NCBI GenBank assembly: GCA_016704275.1
Contig: JADJAK010000005.1
Span: forward strand, 62,001-126,000
Length of the DNA: 64,000 bases
Source of the DNA: Gemmatimonadota bacterium
Lineage (GTDB): Bacteria > Gemmatimonadota > Gemmatimonadetes > Gemmatimonadales > GWC2-71-9
Direction of reading: 5' to 3'
The translations under genes were made by a program, and so were the position numbers. Position 1 is the stretch's first letter. Each line of letters opens with the position of its first letter. A model generated the notes under the pieces. The model saw only the letters and a list, made by a program, of their open reading frames with translations, was not told where the DNA came from and did not search any database. Positions 36,906-44,800 of this stretch are shown here, in pieces.

Positions 36906-38324
36906 CTAGCCGATGGTGCGAGCGATCCGCGCCAGCGAGGCATCGCGACCGACCACGGCGAGGAGCTCCGGGACCGGCTCCGAGACGGTGCCGCCGGTCA
37001 GCGCCACGCGCACCGGCTGCATCACGTCCCCGAGTTTCAGCGCATGCGTCTCGGCGACCGCCTTGAGCGCGGCCTCGAGCGACTCGGCGTGCCACGCCTC
37101 GGCGGCGATCGCGACCAGCGCTTCCTGACAGAGTCGCAGCGAGGTCGCGAAGCGCTCGCCCATCTTCGCCTCGAGGGCGTTGCCCTTCTCGTCGCGCACC
37201 ACGCGGCTGTCGTCGATCCGCGAGGCCACCTGCTCGGCCAGATGCGTGATCGTGCGCGCGCGCGTCTTCACGGCCGTGATCACCGGCAGCAAGTCGCGGC
37301 CGTCGTGCGCCACGCCGAGGATGCCGAGCTGCCGCTCGACCGGTGCCAGCAACTCCTCGGCAGGGAAGTTGGAGAGGTACTGGCCGTTCATCCACTCGAG
37401 CTTGGCCGGGTCGAACACGGCGGCCTTCTTCTGGATGTCCTCGAGCGCAAAGCGCTCGATCATCTCCGCTTCGGTGACGATCTCCTGGTCCTGTCCCGGC
37501 GACCACCCCAGGAGCGCCAGGAAGTTGCGCATCGCGGCCGGCAGGATGCCCATGTCCTGATAGTCGCCCACGGCGGTGGCCCCATGGCGCTTGGAGAGCT
37601 TCTTCCCGTCGGTGCCCAGGATCATCGGTACGTGCGCGAAGATCGGCGGCTCCTTGCCGAGCGCGCGATACAGCGCGATCTGCTTGGGCGTATTGGAGAT
37701 GTGATCGTCGCCGCGGATGACGTGGGTGATCTCCATCGCGATGTCGTCCGAGACGACGGCGAGGTTGTAGATCGCCGAACCGTCGGAGCGGAGGATGATG
37801 AAGTCATCGAGGTCGCGACCCTGCCAGGAGATCCGGCCGTGGACCGCATCCATCCAGGCGATTTCCTCGTCGGGCGTCGCGAAGCGAATGGCGTATGGCA
37901 TCCCCGCCGCCTCGCGCCGCGCCGTCTCTTCGGGGGGGAGATGGATCGACTTGCGGTCGAAGCGGAACGCCCCACCGCGCGCCTCGACCGCAGCGCGCTC
38001 GGCGTCGAGTTCGGCGGCGGTGAGGTAGTCCTTGTAGGCGAGCCCCTTCGCCAGCAGCGATTCGGCGTCGGCCCGGTGCCGGGCACCGTACTCGCCCTGA
38101 AAGAGCGGGCCCTCGTCCCAGGTGATGCCGAGCCAGCGCATCCCGTCGAGAATCACCTGCGTGTGCGCGTCGGTGCTGCGCTGCTTGTCGGTGTCCTCGA
38201 TCCGCAGCACGAAGGTGCCGCCGGTCCGCTTGGCGAAGAGCCAGTTGAAGAGCGCCGTCCGGGCCCCGCCGACGTGGAGGTAGCCGGTGGGGGAGGGGGC
38301 GAAGCGGACACGAGGTGCGGACAT
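36906..38324 (-). CDS. gltX: Glutamyl-tRNA synthetase
   Basis: A 472-residue class I aminoacyl-tRNA synthetase. RFAPSPTGYLHVGGARTALF at 7-26 holds the HIGH-type motif (HVGG), FVLRIEDTD follows, and GKKLSKRHGATAV near 245 is the KMSKS-type loop. The C-terminal anticodon domain is complete. Whether it is discriminating or also charges tRNA-Gln cannot be read by eye; tRNA-Gln is present at 14845. Heptamer repeats lie just upstream. Confidence 0.96.
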   Translation of the reverse strand: MSAPRVRFAPSPTGYLHVGGARTALFNWLFAKRTGGTFVLRIEDTDKQRSTDAHTQVILDGMRWLGITWDEGPLFQGEYGARHRADAESLLAKGLAYKDYLTAAELDAERAAVEARGGAFRFDRKSIHLPPEETARREAAGMPYAIRFATPDEEIAWMDAVHGRISWQGRDLDDFIILRSDGSAIYNLAVVSDDIAMEITHVIRGDDHISNTPKQIALYRALGKEPPIFAHVPMILGTDGKKLSKRHGATAVGDYQDMGILPAAMRNFLALLGWSPGQDQEIVTEAEMIERFALEDIQKKAAVFDPAKLEWMNGQYLSNFPAEELLAPVERQLGILGVAHDGRDLLPVITAVKTRARTITHLAEQVASRIDDSRVVRDEKGNALEAKMGERFATSLRLCQEALVAIAAEAWHAESLEAALKAVAETHALKLGDVMQPVRVALTGGTVSEPVPELLAVVGRDASLARIARTIG

Positions 38325-38344
38325 GGAGATCCTTGAATGCGAAA

Positions 38345-38418
38345 GGTCGTAGGTCGTAGGTCGTAGGTCGTAAGGCGCGAGGGCATGGCCTATGACTTAC
38401 GACTTCTGACGTACGACC
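38345..38418. repeat. Heptamer inverted repeat GGTCGTA, second locus
   Basis: Four tandem GGTCGTA units (38345-38374) face a degenerate complementary array (38388-38418) across a short GC-rich loop. The unit is the same as at 10209-10486. It lies between tRNA-Ser(GCU) and gltX. Confidence 0.85.
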
Positions 38419-38450
38419 AGTCTGAGCTTGCCTACCCGACGATCCCAACA

Positions 38451-38540
38451 CGGAGCGAGAGGGATTCGAACCCTCGTTAGGGGTTTACCCCCTAAAACGG
38501 TTTAGCAAACCGTCGCCTTCAGCCACTCGGCCACCGCTCC
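38451..38540 (-). tRNA. tRNA-Ser(GCU)
   Basis: A 90-nt class II tRNA. Acceptor GGAGCGG, anticodon stem-loop ACGGT-TTGCTAA-ACCGT with anticodon GCT, a long variable arm (TTAGGGGGTAAACCCCTAA) and a T-arm GAGGG-TTCGAAT-CCCTC. CCA is not encoded. Confidence 0.95.
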
Positions 38541-38579
38541 ATCCGGCGCGGTCAAGATATTCGGGGCGGCCCGGGGCCG

Positions 38580-39485
38580 CTACCTCCCGGCCAGTCGCCG
38601 GCGCTCGGCGACGATCGCCCGGGCGGCCGCTGGCAGGGTCGGACCGGCGCGGGCGAACAGGTCACCGGGGATCTCGATGACCCGGCCGGCCTTGATGGCG
38701 TCGAGGTCGCGCCACCCCGGCTTGGCCCGGAACTCCGCCAACCGCTTGCCGACCGAATCGCCCCGGGAGGTCAGGATGAAGCGTGGCTGCCGGGCGGTGA
38801 TCGACTCCATGCCGATGGTCGGCCAGGGGATCCGCTCGTCCTCGAAGACGTTCTTCAGGCAGGCCGTCTCGAGCAGCGTCGTCATCCAGGTCCCCCCGCC
38901 GGCGGTCTGCGGCGGTTCGGTCCAGAGTACCAGAAAGACGGTTTCCGGCGCGGCAAACTCCCGACATGCCTCGGCGTGAATCGCTGCCAGCTCTCCGCGC
39001 AGGCTCCGGGCGATCGAATCGGCTTGTGGCTCCCGCCCGACCAGCGCGCCCATCCGGGCGAGCTGGCGGAAGGCATCGGCGGTGTCGGTGGTCTCGAAGG
39101 AGAGCACCGGGATGTGGAAGGGCTGGAGCGCCGTCTGCAGGTCGACCGAGGCGCGGATCTGCCACCCGATGACCACATCGGGATGCAACGCTGCCACCGC
39201 TTCGGGCGACGGGTCGAGCCCGCCACCAATGCTGGGCAGGTGGGCGAACTCGGGTTGACGATCGAAGTCGGTCCGGGCCACGAGTCGATCCGCCGCGCCG
39301 AGGGCGAGCAACCACTCATTGGCCGACTGCATCGTGGAGACAATGCGGTGGACCGGCAGGTTGGTCAGCACCACGGCCTTTCCCGACGGATCTTCGAAGT
39401 CGGGACGGGCCGCTGCGCCAACGCGCTCCTCGCCGCGGGTGCAGGCGAGGAGCGCGAGGAGAGGAAGCGTGGCGTCGAGCCTCAG
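38580..39485 (-). CDS. BtuF-like substrate-binding lipoprotein
   Basis: About 301 residues. A periplasmic binding protein of the cobalamin/iron-siderophore type: HRIVSTMQSANEWLLALGAADRLVARTDFD, then HPDVVIGWQ and a C-terminal AIKAGRVIEIPGDLFARAGP. No ATG or GTG gives a signal peptide, but CTG at 39485, overlapping the DUF4412 stop as CTGA, begins a textbook lipoprotein signal (RLDATLPLLALLAC). I therefore place the start there. No permease or ATPase partner is adjacent, so the transport partner is elsewhere. Confidence 0.8.
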   Translation of the reverse strand: MRLDATLPLLALLACTRGEERVGAAARPDFEDPSGKAVVLTNLPVHRIVSTMQSANEWLLALGAADRLVARTDFDRQPEFAHLPSIGGGLDPSPEAVAALHPDVVIGWQIRASVDLQTALQPFHIPVLSFETTDTADAFRQLARMGALVGREPQADSIARSLRGELAAIHAEACREFAAPETVFLVLWTEPPQTAGGGTWMTTLLETACLKNVFEDERIPWPTIGMESITARQPRFILTSRGDSVGKRLAEFRAKPGWRDLDAIKAGRVIEIPGDLFARAGPTLPAAARAIVAERRRLAGR

Positions 39486-40186
39486 GGGCGACGACCACCC
39501 ATCATGGCGCTGAGGTCGACATAGCCGGCGGGGACCTCGAAGGTGGAGAGCGGGACGGCCGTGCGGTCGATCGCGGTGACTTCCATCGACACCTTGCCAT
39601 CGGCGCTCCAGGCCTTCAGCGGAAACCCCGGGGCGGTGGAGAGGCCTTTGGCCCATCCCGGTGCCGCGGCGCCGCGTCCACGGCCATTCATCCCGCCGCC
39701 CAGGTTCGGGTAGGCAAACATGCCGACGTTCGGGGCGAAGCAGATCTTTGTGGTCTGTCCGTCGGCCGAGGCCTCATAGTCGTCACACTTGAGGCCGGCG
39801 ATCGTCTGCGAGGTGCCGAGCTTCTTGTACTCCACCGGGGTGTTGCTGCCCTCCGTCGCCGTTCCGCTGCCAATGGGGTTCACCATCTTCAGGCCCTTGG
39901 TGTCCGGTGGGAGCATGCCGTTCCCCATGCCGGCCGGGAGCGGCATCATCATTGTCATGGTCTTGGCGGACTGGTCGATGATCATGCGAACTTCGGAGCC
40001 CGCCAGTGGGCCGGCCGAGGCGGGGGCCGTTGCCGTCATCCCCATCTTGTCGCCCTTGATCATGTACTTGACGTCCATCATGGTGCCATCGGGGGCACCG
40101 ACGCGCATCGACATGGTGCCTTCGAAGCCCTGCGCGCCCATCGGCAGCGCGAGGGCGAGCGGCAGGAGGAGGAGCGGGAGTCGCAC
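39482..40186 (-). CDS. DUF4412-like secreted protein
   Basis: A 234-residue exported protein. GTG 40186 follows AGGAAGG and gives a signal peptide (LPLLLLPLALALPMGAQ). The rest is a Met- and Gly-rich beta-structured protein with FEGTMSMRVGAPDGTMMDVKYMIKGDKMGM and TIAGLKCDDYEA, close to DUF4412, a family of LolA/outer-membrane-lipoprotein-carrier-like fold. The C-terminal MMGGRRP overlaps the BtuF-like start. Likely co-transcribed with it. Confidence 0.72.
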   Translation of the reverse strand: MRLPLLLLPLALALPMGAQGFEGTMSMRVGAPDGTMMDVKYMIKGDKMGMTATAPASAGPLAGSEVRMIIDQSAKTMTMMMPLPAGMGNGMLPPDTKGLKMVNPIGSGTATEGSNTPVEYKKLGTSQTIAGLKCDDYEASADGQTTKICFAPNVGMFAYPNLGGGMNGRGRGAAAPGWAKGLSTAPGFPLKAWSADGKVSMEVTAIDRTAVPLSTFEVPAGYVDLSAMMGGRRP

Positions 40187-40218
40187 GGGACCTTCCTGGT
40201 GAGGGGTAGATTGTGGGA

Positions 40219-40305
40219 CGGCGTGGGTGAGATTCGAACTCACGAGACCCTTCCGGGCCCGCCGGTTTTCAAGACCGGTGCATTCAACCGCTCTGCCACC
40301 ACGCC
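40219..40305 (-). tRNA. tRNA-Ser(UGA)
   Basis: An 87-nt class II tRNA with acceptor GGCGTGG, anticodon arm CCGGT-CTTGAAA-ACCGG (anticodon TGA), a long variable arm and T-arm GTGAG-TTCGAAT-CTCAC. CCA is not encoded. Confidence 0.95.
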
Positions 40306-40505
40306 AGCGCCCCGGAAAGTACGAGGGTGGGGCAGCTTCCGGTACGGGGCTGCGTCTCCCGCCCCCCGTCAGGCATCGAAGCCTTAACGCCGGGGCTGTA
40401 ACGTCGTCCCCGCACCGTGCGTACTGCTTGGATCGGCCGATGCGCCGCCCAGAAGGCGTCCCGGCCTGCCCAGAAGCGCACTCCCACCTCGACCCCGACC
40501 GAGTG

Positions 40506-40955
40506 ATGCCACTTCCCCTCGTCCGCACGCTCCGCTCCGCCCGCCGCGGCTTCACGCTGATCGAGATCCTCGTGGTGATCGTGGTGATCGCGATTCTCGC
40601 CACGATGGTCGCGCCGAACATCTTCCAGCATGTCGGTGCCGCCAAGTCGGCCACAGCCACCTCGCAGATCGAGATGATGGGGACCGCCCTCGATGCCTAC
40701 CGCCTCGACAACGGCCGCTATCCGACCACGCAGCAGGGGTTGCAGGCGCTCTGGGAGATGCCGCAGGCCGATCCGCCGCCGAACTGGCGCGGCCCCTATC
40801 TCCGGAAGGCGATCCCGCTCGATCCCTGGGGCGCAGCGTATCTCTACCTCGCCCCGGGTGAGGTGAATCCCGGTGGCTACGATCTGCAGAGCCTCGGCGC
40901 CGACGGCCGCCCCGGTGGCTCGGGCGAGGACGCCGACGTTCAGAGCTGGAAGTAG
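40506..40955 (+). CDS. gspG: Type II secretion major pseudopilin GspG
   Basis: A 149-residue major pseudopilin. The prepilin-peptidase site is RRG|FTLIEILVVIVVIAIL with Glu at +5, and the body holds the GspG hallmark ALDAYRLDNGRYPTTQQGLQAL and the C-terminal PLDPWGAAYLYLAPGE and SLGADGRPGGSGEDADV, including the calcium-site Asp residues. ATG 40506 is chosen, GTG 40503 being adjacent. First gene of the gsp operon; 200 nt upstream are gene-free and may hold its promoter. Confidence 0.95.
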   Translation: MPLPLVRTLRSARRGFTLIEILVVIVVIAILATMVAPNIFQHVGAAKSATATSQIEMMGTALDAYRLDNGRYPTTQQGLQALWEMPQADPPPNWRGPYLRKAIPLDPWGAAYLYLAPGEVNPGGYDLQSLGADGRPGGSGEDADVQSWK

Positions 40956-40967
40956 GCCGAGCCGATC

Positions 40968-42164
40968 ATGCCGAACTTCGCCTACCGTGCGGTGGACGCC
41001 GCCGGGAAACGGAGCCGTGGGGAACTCCCTGCCGCCAACGCTGCGCTGCTGACCCGCTCCCTCGAGGAGCGGGGCCTGCTGGTGCTCGAGGTGGCCGAGG
41101 CGGCTCCTGCGGGCGGGAAGGGCGGCGGCAGCGGCTCCCGGCGCGACGTGCTCGAGGTGACGCGCGCGCTCGGCTCGCTCCTTCCCGTCGGCATGCCGCT
41201 GGCGCAGGCGCTTCAAGCGGCCTCCGGTGTCGCCTCCGGCGTGGTGCAGTCGGCCATTCTCGATGTGCGCGAGCGCGTCGAACGCGGTGACCCGCTCTCG
41301 GCGGCATTGGCGGCCCATCCGCGCCTCTTCTCGCCACTCTACGTCGGGCTGGTGCGGGCCGGCGAACGCTCCGGCGATCTCGACAGCGCCTTCGGCCGAC
41401 TGGCCATCCAGCTCGAACGCGACGAGCAACTCCGCGGTCGCGTCCTGTCGGCCGCGATCTATCCGATGTTGCTCGCCGCGGCGGGCACCTCGGCGATTCT
41501 CGTACTGGTCTTCTATGTGTTGCCGCAGTTCGTCGGCCTGCTGCAGGGGAGCGGCGCCGAGCTGCCGCGCTCCACCGCGGCGCTGCTCTGGATCTCGAGC
41601 ACCATGCGCCGCTTCTGGCCTGTCCTGCTGGCCATTCCGGCGATCGGCGCCATGCTGGTGACGTGGGTGCGCACGACGCCGGCCGGCAAGCGTGCCTGGT
41701 CGCAGTTCCTGCTCGCCGTCCCGCTGATCAGCACGCTGCGCCAGTATGCGCTCGCGGCGCGCTTTGCCCGCCTGGTTGGCGTGCTGCTCGGCGGCGGCGC
41801 GCCGCTGCTGACGGCGCTCGACGACACCATCGAGTCACTCGACGACCCGCTCGCTCGCGACGATGCCACCCGCATCCGGGCGCGCGTGCGCGAGGGCGTG
41901 GCGCTGCGCGCGGCCGTGGCCGACTCGCCGCTCTATCCGCCGCTGCTGGCGCAGTTGATCGGCGTCGGCGAGGACGCCGGCGAGTTGCGCGCCTTCCTGC
42001 TCAAGGCCGCGGAGATCTTCGAGGAGCGCACCGAGCGCGCCACCCAGCGTCTGGCGACGCTTGCCGAACCGGCGATGATCATGATCTTCGGCGTGATCGT
42101 CGCCTTCGTGGCGCTCTCGCTCCTGCAGGCGATCTACGGCATCAACGCGAACTCGTTCAAGTGA
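40968..42164 (+). CDS. gspF: Type II secretion inner-membrane platform protein GspF
   Basis: A 398-residue GspF/PilC protein with two homologous T2SSF domains (from about 60 and 265) and three membrane helices. FAYRAVDAAGKRSRGEL opens the protein; LFSPLYVGLVRAGERSGDL and LYPPLLAQLIGVGEDAGEL are the paired family motifs. It anchors the GspE ATPase under the pseudopilus. The stop overlaps gspH (GTGA). Confidence 0.95.
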   Translation: MPNFAYRAVDAAGKRSRGELPAANAALLTRSLEERGLLVLEVAEAAPAGGKGGGSGSRRDVLEVTRALGSLLPVGMPLAQALQAASGVASGVVQSAILDVRERVERGDPLSAALAAHPRLFSPLYVGLVRAGERSGDLDSAFGRLAIQLERDEQLRGRVLSAAIYPMLLAAAGTSAILVLVFYVLPQFVGLLQGSGAELPRSTAALLWISSTMRRFWPVLLAIPAIGAMLVTWVRTTPAGKRAWSQFLLAVPLISTLRQYALAARFARLVGVLLGGGAPLLTALDDTIESLDDPLARDDATRIRARVREGVALRAAVADSPLYPPLLAQLIGVGEDAGELRAFLLKAAEIFEERTERATQRLATLAEPAMIMIFGVIVAFVALSLLQAIYGINANSFK

Positions 42165-42604
42165 CCAGCCGCCGCGGCTTCACCCTGCTCGAGATGTCGA
42201 TCACCCTCGCGGTGCTGTTGATCGCGTCGGGGTTGGTCGTCCCCGCGCTGGTGGACTTCGGGCAGACGCCTGCACGGCGCACCGCCGGTGCCTTGATCGA
42301 GTTGCTGACCACGGCGCGTCACATCGCCATCGACAGCAACGTGACGGTGACGGTGGTGCTCGATCCGGAGACCGGCCGCTATCGCGCCGATTCGACGGGA
42401 CTGTTGGGGAGTGGCCCAGTCAGCGAGGGCGAGGTGGCGTTCGACGGGCTCGAGGAACTCGTCACCGAGTCCGCACGCCTCACCTGGCGCTTTCGTCCCG
42501 ACGGCGGCGCGCTCGGCGACACGGTGGTCGTTCGCGGCCAGGAAGGGAGCCTCGTGCTCTCGGTCGATCGCTGGAACGGCGTGGCGAGGACCGATGCGCA
42601 ATAA
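42161..42604 (+). CDS. gspH: Type II secretion minor pseudopilin GspH
   Basis: A 147-residue minor pseudopilin starting at GTG 42161. It has the prepilin site RRG|FTLLEMSITLAVLLIASG and a GspH/FimT-type globular part with TARHIAIDSNVTVTVVLD and LTWRFRPDGGALGDTVVV. No type IV pilus genes are near, so GspH is preferred over FimT. Confidence 0.85.
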   Translation: MTSRRGFTLLEMSITLAVLLIASGLVVPALVDFGQTPARRTAGALIELLTTARHIAIDSNVTVTVVLDPETGRYRADSTGLLGSGPVSEGEVAFDGLEELVTESARLTWRFRPDGGALGDTVVVRGQEGSLVLSVDRWNGVARTDAQ

Positions 42605-42983
42605 CCGCGGCGTGACGCTGTTCGAGACCGTCGCGGCGATGACACTGGTCGCGATCACCGCCGTGAGCGCGATGGCGGCGGTGGGCGCCGAACTGCGCAC
42701 CGCCGAGAAGGCGCGCCACACGCTGGAGGCGGAGGCGCTGGCCACGACGCGACTCGACCAGCTCGCCCTGCTCACCGATCGCGAGCTCCTCTCGCTGCCG
42801 GACACAGTCGCGAAGGGCGAGTTCGAGGAGCCGCTCGCCGACTACTCGTGGGAGACCACCTCGGCGGCGTCCAACGCCCAGGCGGGCGTGTACGACGTCG
42901 TCGTCACCGTCCGCTGGCCGACCGGCGAGTACGCGATCACCTCGGCGCTCTATCGACGCCCCGCCGTCCCGAGCGCGCGATGA
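42594..42983 (+). CDS. gspI: Type II secretion minor pseudopilin GspI
   Basis: A 129-residue pseudopilin. NRG|VTLFETVAAMTLVAITAVS is a cleavage site with Val rather than Phe at +1 and Glu at +5; the core helix and short C-terminal beta domain (DVVVTVRWPTGEYAITSALYR) fit GspI. ATG 42594 overlaps gspH by 11 nt, and its stop overlaps gspJ by ATGA. Confidence 0.83.
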   Translation: MRNNRGVTLFETVAAMTLVAITAVSAMAAVGAELRTAEKARHTLEAEALATTRLDQLALLTDRELLSLPDTVAKGEFEEPLADYSWETTSAASNAQAGVYDVVVTVRWPTGEYAITSALYRRPAVPSAR

Positions 42984-43855
42984 GCACCGGCAATCGTCGC
43001 GGGCTCACGCTGCTCGAGCTGACCATCTCGCTGGCCCTCACGGGCATGATGGCACTGATCGGCTTCTCCGCGTTCAGCGGCGTCATCGACCGCCGACGGA
43101 CCGTGGTCGAGGCGACGATGGCGACGGAGCGCGCCGCGTCACTGCGCACGCTGCTGCACGGTTGGCTCCTCCCGGCACAGATCCAGGCCCAGAGTGGCGG
43201 AACGCCGCGCCAAGCGGGCGGACGCGGCGGTGCCACGATCCAGCCGATGCAGGTGTCGAGCGTCCAGGCCGTGACCCCTGCGGTCATCAGCGGCGATGAG
43301 CTGCGCTTCACCACGACCGCGGAGAATCCGGCCGGTGCGCCCTCGGCCACGATGCGCCTCTTCATCGACGACGACGAGAAGACCCCGGAGGTCGGCCTCA
43401 CGGTGGAGTATCAGGCCAACGCGCAGTCGCCGCTCCAACGGCAGCAACTCGACGCCGGAATCGCGGGCATCACGGTGGAGTACCTCGACAGTCGCACCAA
43501 TCGCTGGTATCCCGCAGTCGGCGCCGCTGCCATCACGCCGCGCGCGATGCGGCTCACGCTGGCCGCGGCGGAGGGCGACTCCCTCCCGGGGCTGCTCCTG
43601 GTGCCACTCGTGGTACCGACGGCGCAGCAGGGGCAGGCGGCCGTCGCTGGCGCGGCGGGAGGCGCCGGCGCCATCGGTGGTGGCGGCTTCGGTGGTGGTG
43701 GTCGCGGCAACGGCGGCGGCGGAGGCAGAGGCAACGGCGGGCGTGGTGGTGGCGGTGGCGGTGGCGGGCGCGGCCCTGGCGGCGGCGGGGGGCCAGGCGG
43801 AGGTGGTGCGCCTCCCGGTGGTCCGGTCGTTGGTCGCGGCGGGGGTGGCCAATGA
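42980..43855 (+). CDS. gspJ: Type II secretion minor pseudopilin GspJ with Gly-rich tail
   Basis: A 291-residue pseudopilin: RRG|LTLLELTISLALTGMMAL, then a GspJ-like beta domain (LRFTTTAENPAGAPSATMRLF, VEYLDSRTNRWYP). From about residue 224 the protein becomes a low-complexity tail of Gly with Arg, Asn and Pro, 65-70 residues long. Typical GspJ proteins are near 200 residues and lack this. The tail is unlikely to fold and would sit at the pseudopilus tip. The stop overlaps gspK. Confidence 0.83.
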   Translation: MSTGNRRGLTLLELTISLALTGMMALIGFSAFSGVIDRRRTVVEATMATERAASLRTLLHGWLLPAQIQAQSGGTPRQAGGRGGATIQPMQVSSVQAVTPAVISGDELRFTTTAENPAGAPSATMRLFIDDDEKTPEVGLTVEYQANAQSPLQRQQLDAGIAGITVEYLDSRTNRWYPAVGAAAITPRAMRLTLAAAEGDSLPGLLLVPLVVPTAQQGQAAVAGAAGGAGAIGGGGFGGGGRGNGGGGGRGNGGRGGGGGGGGRGPGGGGGPGGGGAPPGGPVVGRGGGGQ

Positions 43856-44800
43856 TCCGCAATCGTCGCGGCGTGGCGATGCTCGCTGCCATGTGGCTGA
43901 TCCTCGGCATCTCGATTGTCGCGCTGCAGTTTGCCTTGAGCGGCAAGGAGCGTCGCGTGCTCGCGCTCGCCGCGGCTGATCGCGGGCAGGGTCGCGGGAT
44001 TGCCCTCGCCGCACTGGCGAATGTGCAGGCACAGCTCGATCAGGCGGCACGCAGTCAGGCCTCGGGCAACGCCGCGCTCGCCGTGACGCGCTCGGGCGAT
44101 CCGTGGATGGGCGTCGATTCGATCTACTCGGGCGTCGTGATGCTCGATGAGCACGAGGTGGCCGTTCGGGCACGCGACCTTGGCGCGCAGCTGAACATCA
44201 ACACCGCCAACGAGGATCAACTCCGCCTCCTCTTCCAGGCCGTGCTGCGCGACGCCGGACTGACCGAACGGCTGGTCCAGCGGATCCTCGATTGGCGCGA
44301 CGTCGATGACTTGCCGCGGCTCAACAGCGCCGAGCGTGATGCGTATCTGAAGGCAGGTGCGCTGGTGTTGCCGGCCAATCGGCCCTTCCGCGACGTGGCG
44401 GAACTGGCGATGGTCGACGGGATGACACCGCAGATTCTCGACCTGATGTCGCCCTATCTCCGTGTGTATGGGCAGGGCACCATCAACTTGAATAGTGCGC
44501 CGGAAGCGGTCCTCCGCTCGATCCCGGGGATGACACCGCAGATCCTGTCGAACGTGCTGGCGCAGCGGTCGCGCGGGATGCGAATCGCCTCGGTGGCCTC
44601 GGTCGTCCCCGGGGGCCACCGGCGGGCGCGGGAGCGCAGGATCAGTGATCGCCGGACAGATCGGGGCGCTGGCAGTGGTCGATACACGCGAGGTGGAAGT
44701 GACGATTGTGGCGACTGCGGGGCCAAGCGCCCTGCCGATCAAGGTGACGGCGCTGCTGCAGCGCAACGGCCAGAGCGCGACCCTCACGTGGGTGCGCTGA
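43852..44800 (+). CDS. gspK: Type II secretion minor pseudopilin GspK (frameshifted near 3' end)
   Basis: A GspK with the typical Glu-less prepilin site (RRG|VAMLAAMWLILGISIV), then the helix-hairpin-helix-like SAM-type domain (LNINTANEDQLRLLFQAVL, RLNSAERDAYLKA, INLNSAPEAVLRSIPGMTP). At a C4G5 run (G's at 44611-44615) the reading frame changes: the continuous frame runs on into gspL, while deleting one G gives GSVIAGQIGALAVVDTREV to QRNGQSATLTWVR and a stop at 44800, where gspL begins (TGATG). I take the corrected version of about 315 residues as real; a sequence error is the simplest cause. Confidence 0.85.
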
